A stretch of DNA of 30,760 nt, taken from Podochytrium sp. JEL0797 (Eukaryota > Chytridiomycota > Chytridiomycetes > Chytridiales > Chytriomycetaceae). The notes under the pieces were generated by a model. That model did no database searches. It was not told where the DNA came from and was given only the letters and a program-made list of their open reading frames with translations. Both the position numbers and the translations under genes were made by a program. This document shows positions 30,204 to 30,760 of this stretch, piece by piece. Every line of letters begins with the position of its first letter. Position 1 is the first letter of the stretch. The DNA is taken from positions 1 through 30,760 of the forward strand of contig JADGJG010000215.1 in the NCBI GenBank assembly GCA_027596195.1, written 5' to 3'.

Positions 30204-30760
30204 ATGGCCTCCAACACCACCGCGGTGGTAGCGACCGCCGAAATGGACCAGCAGTTCATCACCCTCGGTGTCACCTACGGGTTGGTTGCTCAGATGGGGC
30301 TCGCTGGTCTCGCCGCGTCGGTCTACAATAACTGGCACCAAATGAAAACGATCAACTACATCATGTCGTTGTTCAATATCTTTTGCGTGATCTATCAAGT
30401 CTTGGCTGCGCTCGCCATGTTTTATTACCAAGGCGTCGTTCAGTGTGAAACTTTTCAAGTCGTGTCGGATTTTAGCTTTCATTTGTTTTCAGTTTCGTTC
30501 GACTGTTTTATGTTGTACAAGACGTATATCGTGAGTGGATCCAACAATATTGTTCAAGGGGTCGCGTGGGTGTTGCTAGCGAATCGTCTCGTGTGGTCGA
30601 TTTACGATTTGGTCAAATCGGGAGGGATTTGGGATCCTGTGAACCTCCAGTGCAACTGTAAGTTTTTATGTTATCTCCTGCATTCTTTCACTCTCGCTTC
30701 TTTTATTTCTGGTGAAATTGACGCGCTTTTGGGGGCAATTAAGTTTACCAATTCCCCCTC
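30204..30760 (+). CDS. Seven-helix receptor-like protein, copy 8 (3' end outside the window)
   Basis: Exon 1 (30204-30657, MASNTTAVV) and the first 17 nt of exon 2 (from 30744) are visible, joined by an 86-nt phase-1 intron at the family position. Exon 2 begins FYQFPL, so the junction fits the family although the window ends there. Conserved landmarks are the N-terminal sequon (NTT), YNNW after helix 1 (as in copy 6), a cysteine opening helix 3 (VVQCETF), FDCFMLYKTYIVSG, LLANRLVWSIYDLVKSGG and a loop cysteine (LQCN). It lies about 4 kb beyond the tandem block, separated by two unrelated genes on the opposite strand. It looks functional as far as it can be read. Confidence 0.82.
   Translation, partial: MASNTTAVVATAEMDQQFITLGVTYGLVAQMGLAGLAASVYNNWHQMKTINYIMSLFNIFCVIYQVLAALAMFYYQGVVQCETFQVVSDFSFHLFSVSFDCFMLYKTYIVSGSNNIVQGVAWVLLANRLVWSIYDLVKSGGIWDPVNLQCNCKFLCYLLHSFTLASFISGEIDALLGAIKFTNSP

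Overview
The window looks like nuclear DNA from an early-diverging (chytrid-like) fungus. Genes are close together and carry many short GT-AG introns of about 49-98 nt. They include a fused fungal-type NAD(P)H glutamate synthase, an Fes1/HspBP1 homologue, an eIF2B gamma subunit and a metazoan-style site-2 protease. No bacterial, viral or transposon genes were found. The taxon is an inference; nothing in the sequence names it.

Left part (1-18.9 kb): single-copy housekeeping genes. In order: the 5' part of a secreted protein of unknown function (minus, running off the left edge); FES1 (plus); site-2 protease (minus, tail-to-tail with FES1); a thioredoxin-fold protein without active-site cysteines (minus); GLT1, 2108 residues in seven exons (plus), divergent from the thioredoxin-like gene; a membrane-anchored RING-H2 protein (plus); a decayed RRM fragment related to RBM42 (minus); and eIF2B gamma (minus). 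Exon junctions were worked out by hand from frame, splice sites and family motifs.

Right part (20.3-26.3 kb and again at 30.2 kb): a same-strand tandem family of small seven-helix membrane proteins. Four copies look intact (312, 316, 284 and 305 aa), one runs off the right edge, one is truncated at its 5' end and two are relics. All copies that retain the region share one phase-1 intron just before a YQFPLTG-type motif. An N-terminal glycosylation sequon, a cysteine at the start of helix 3, a second cysteine in the loop before helix 5 and sequons in the last extracellular loop fit a GPCR-like layout. Flanking elements are duplicated along with the genes. This lineage-type receptor-like array is the most likely undescribed system in the window.

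Between the array and the last copy lie alanine aminotransferase and a DOMON-cytochrome b561 protein (both minus). The DOMON gene is divergent from the last seven-helix gene. A 1.37 kb stretch (18902-20269) separates the housekeeping block from the array and holds no gene I can support.
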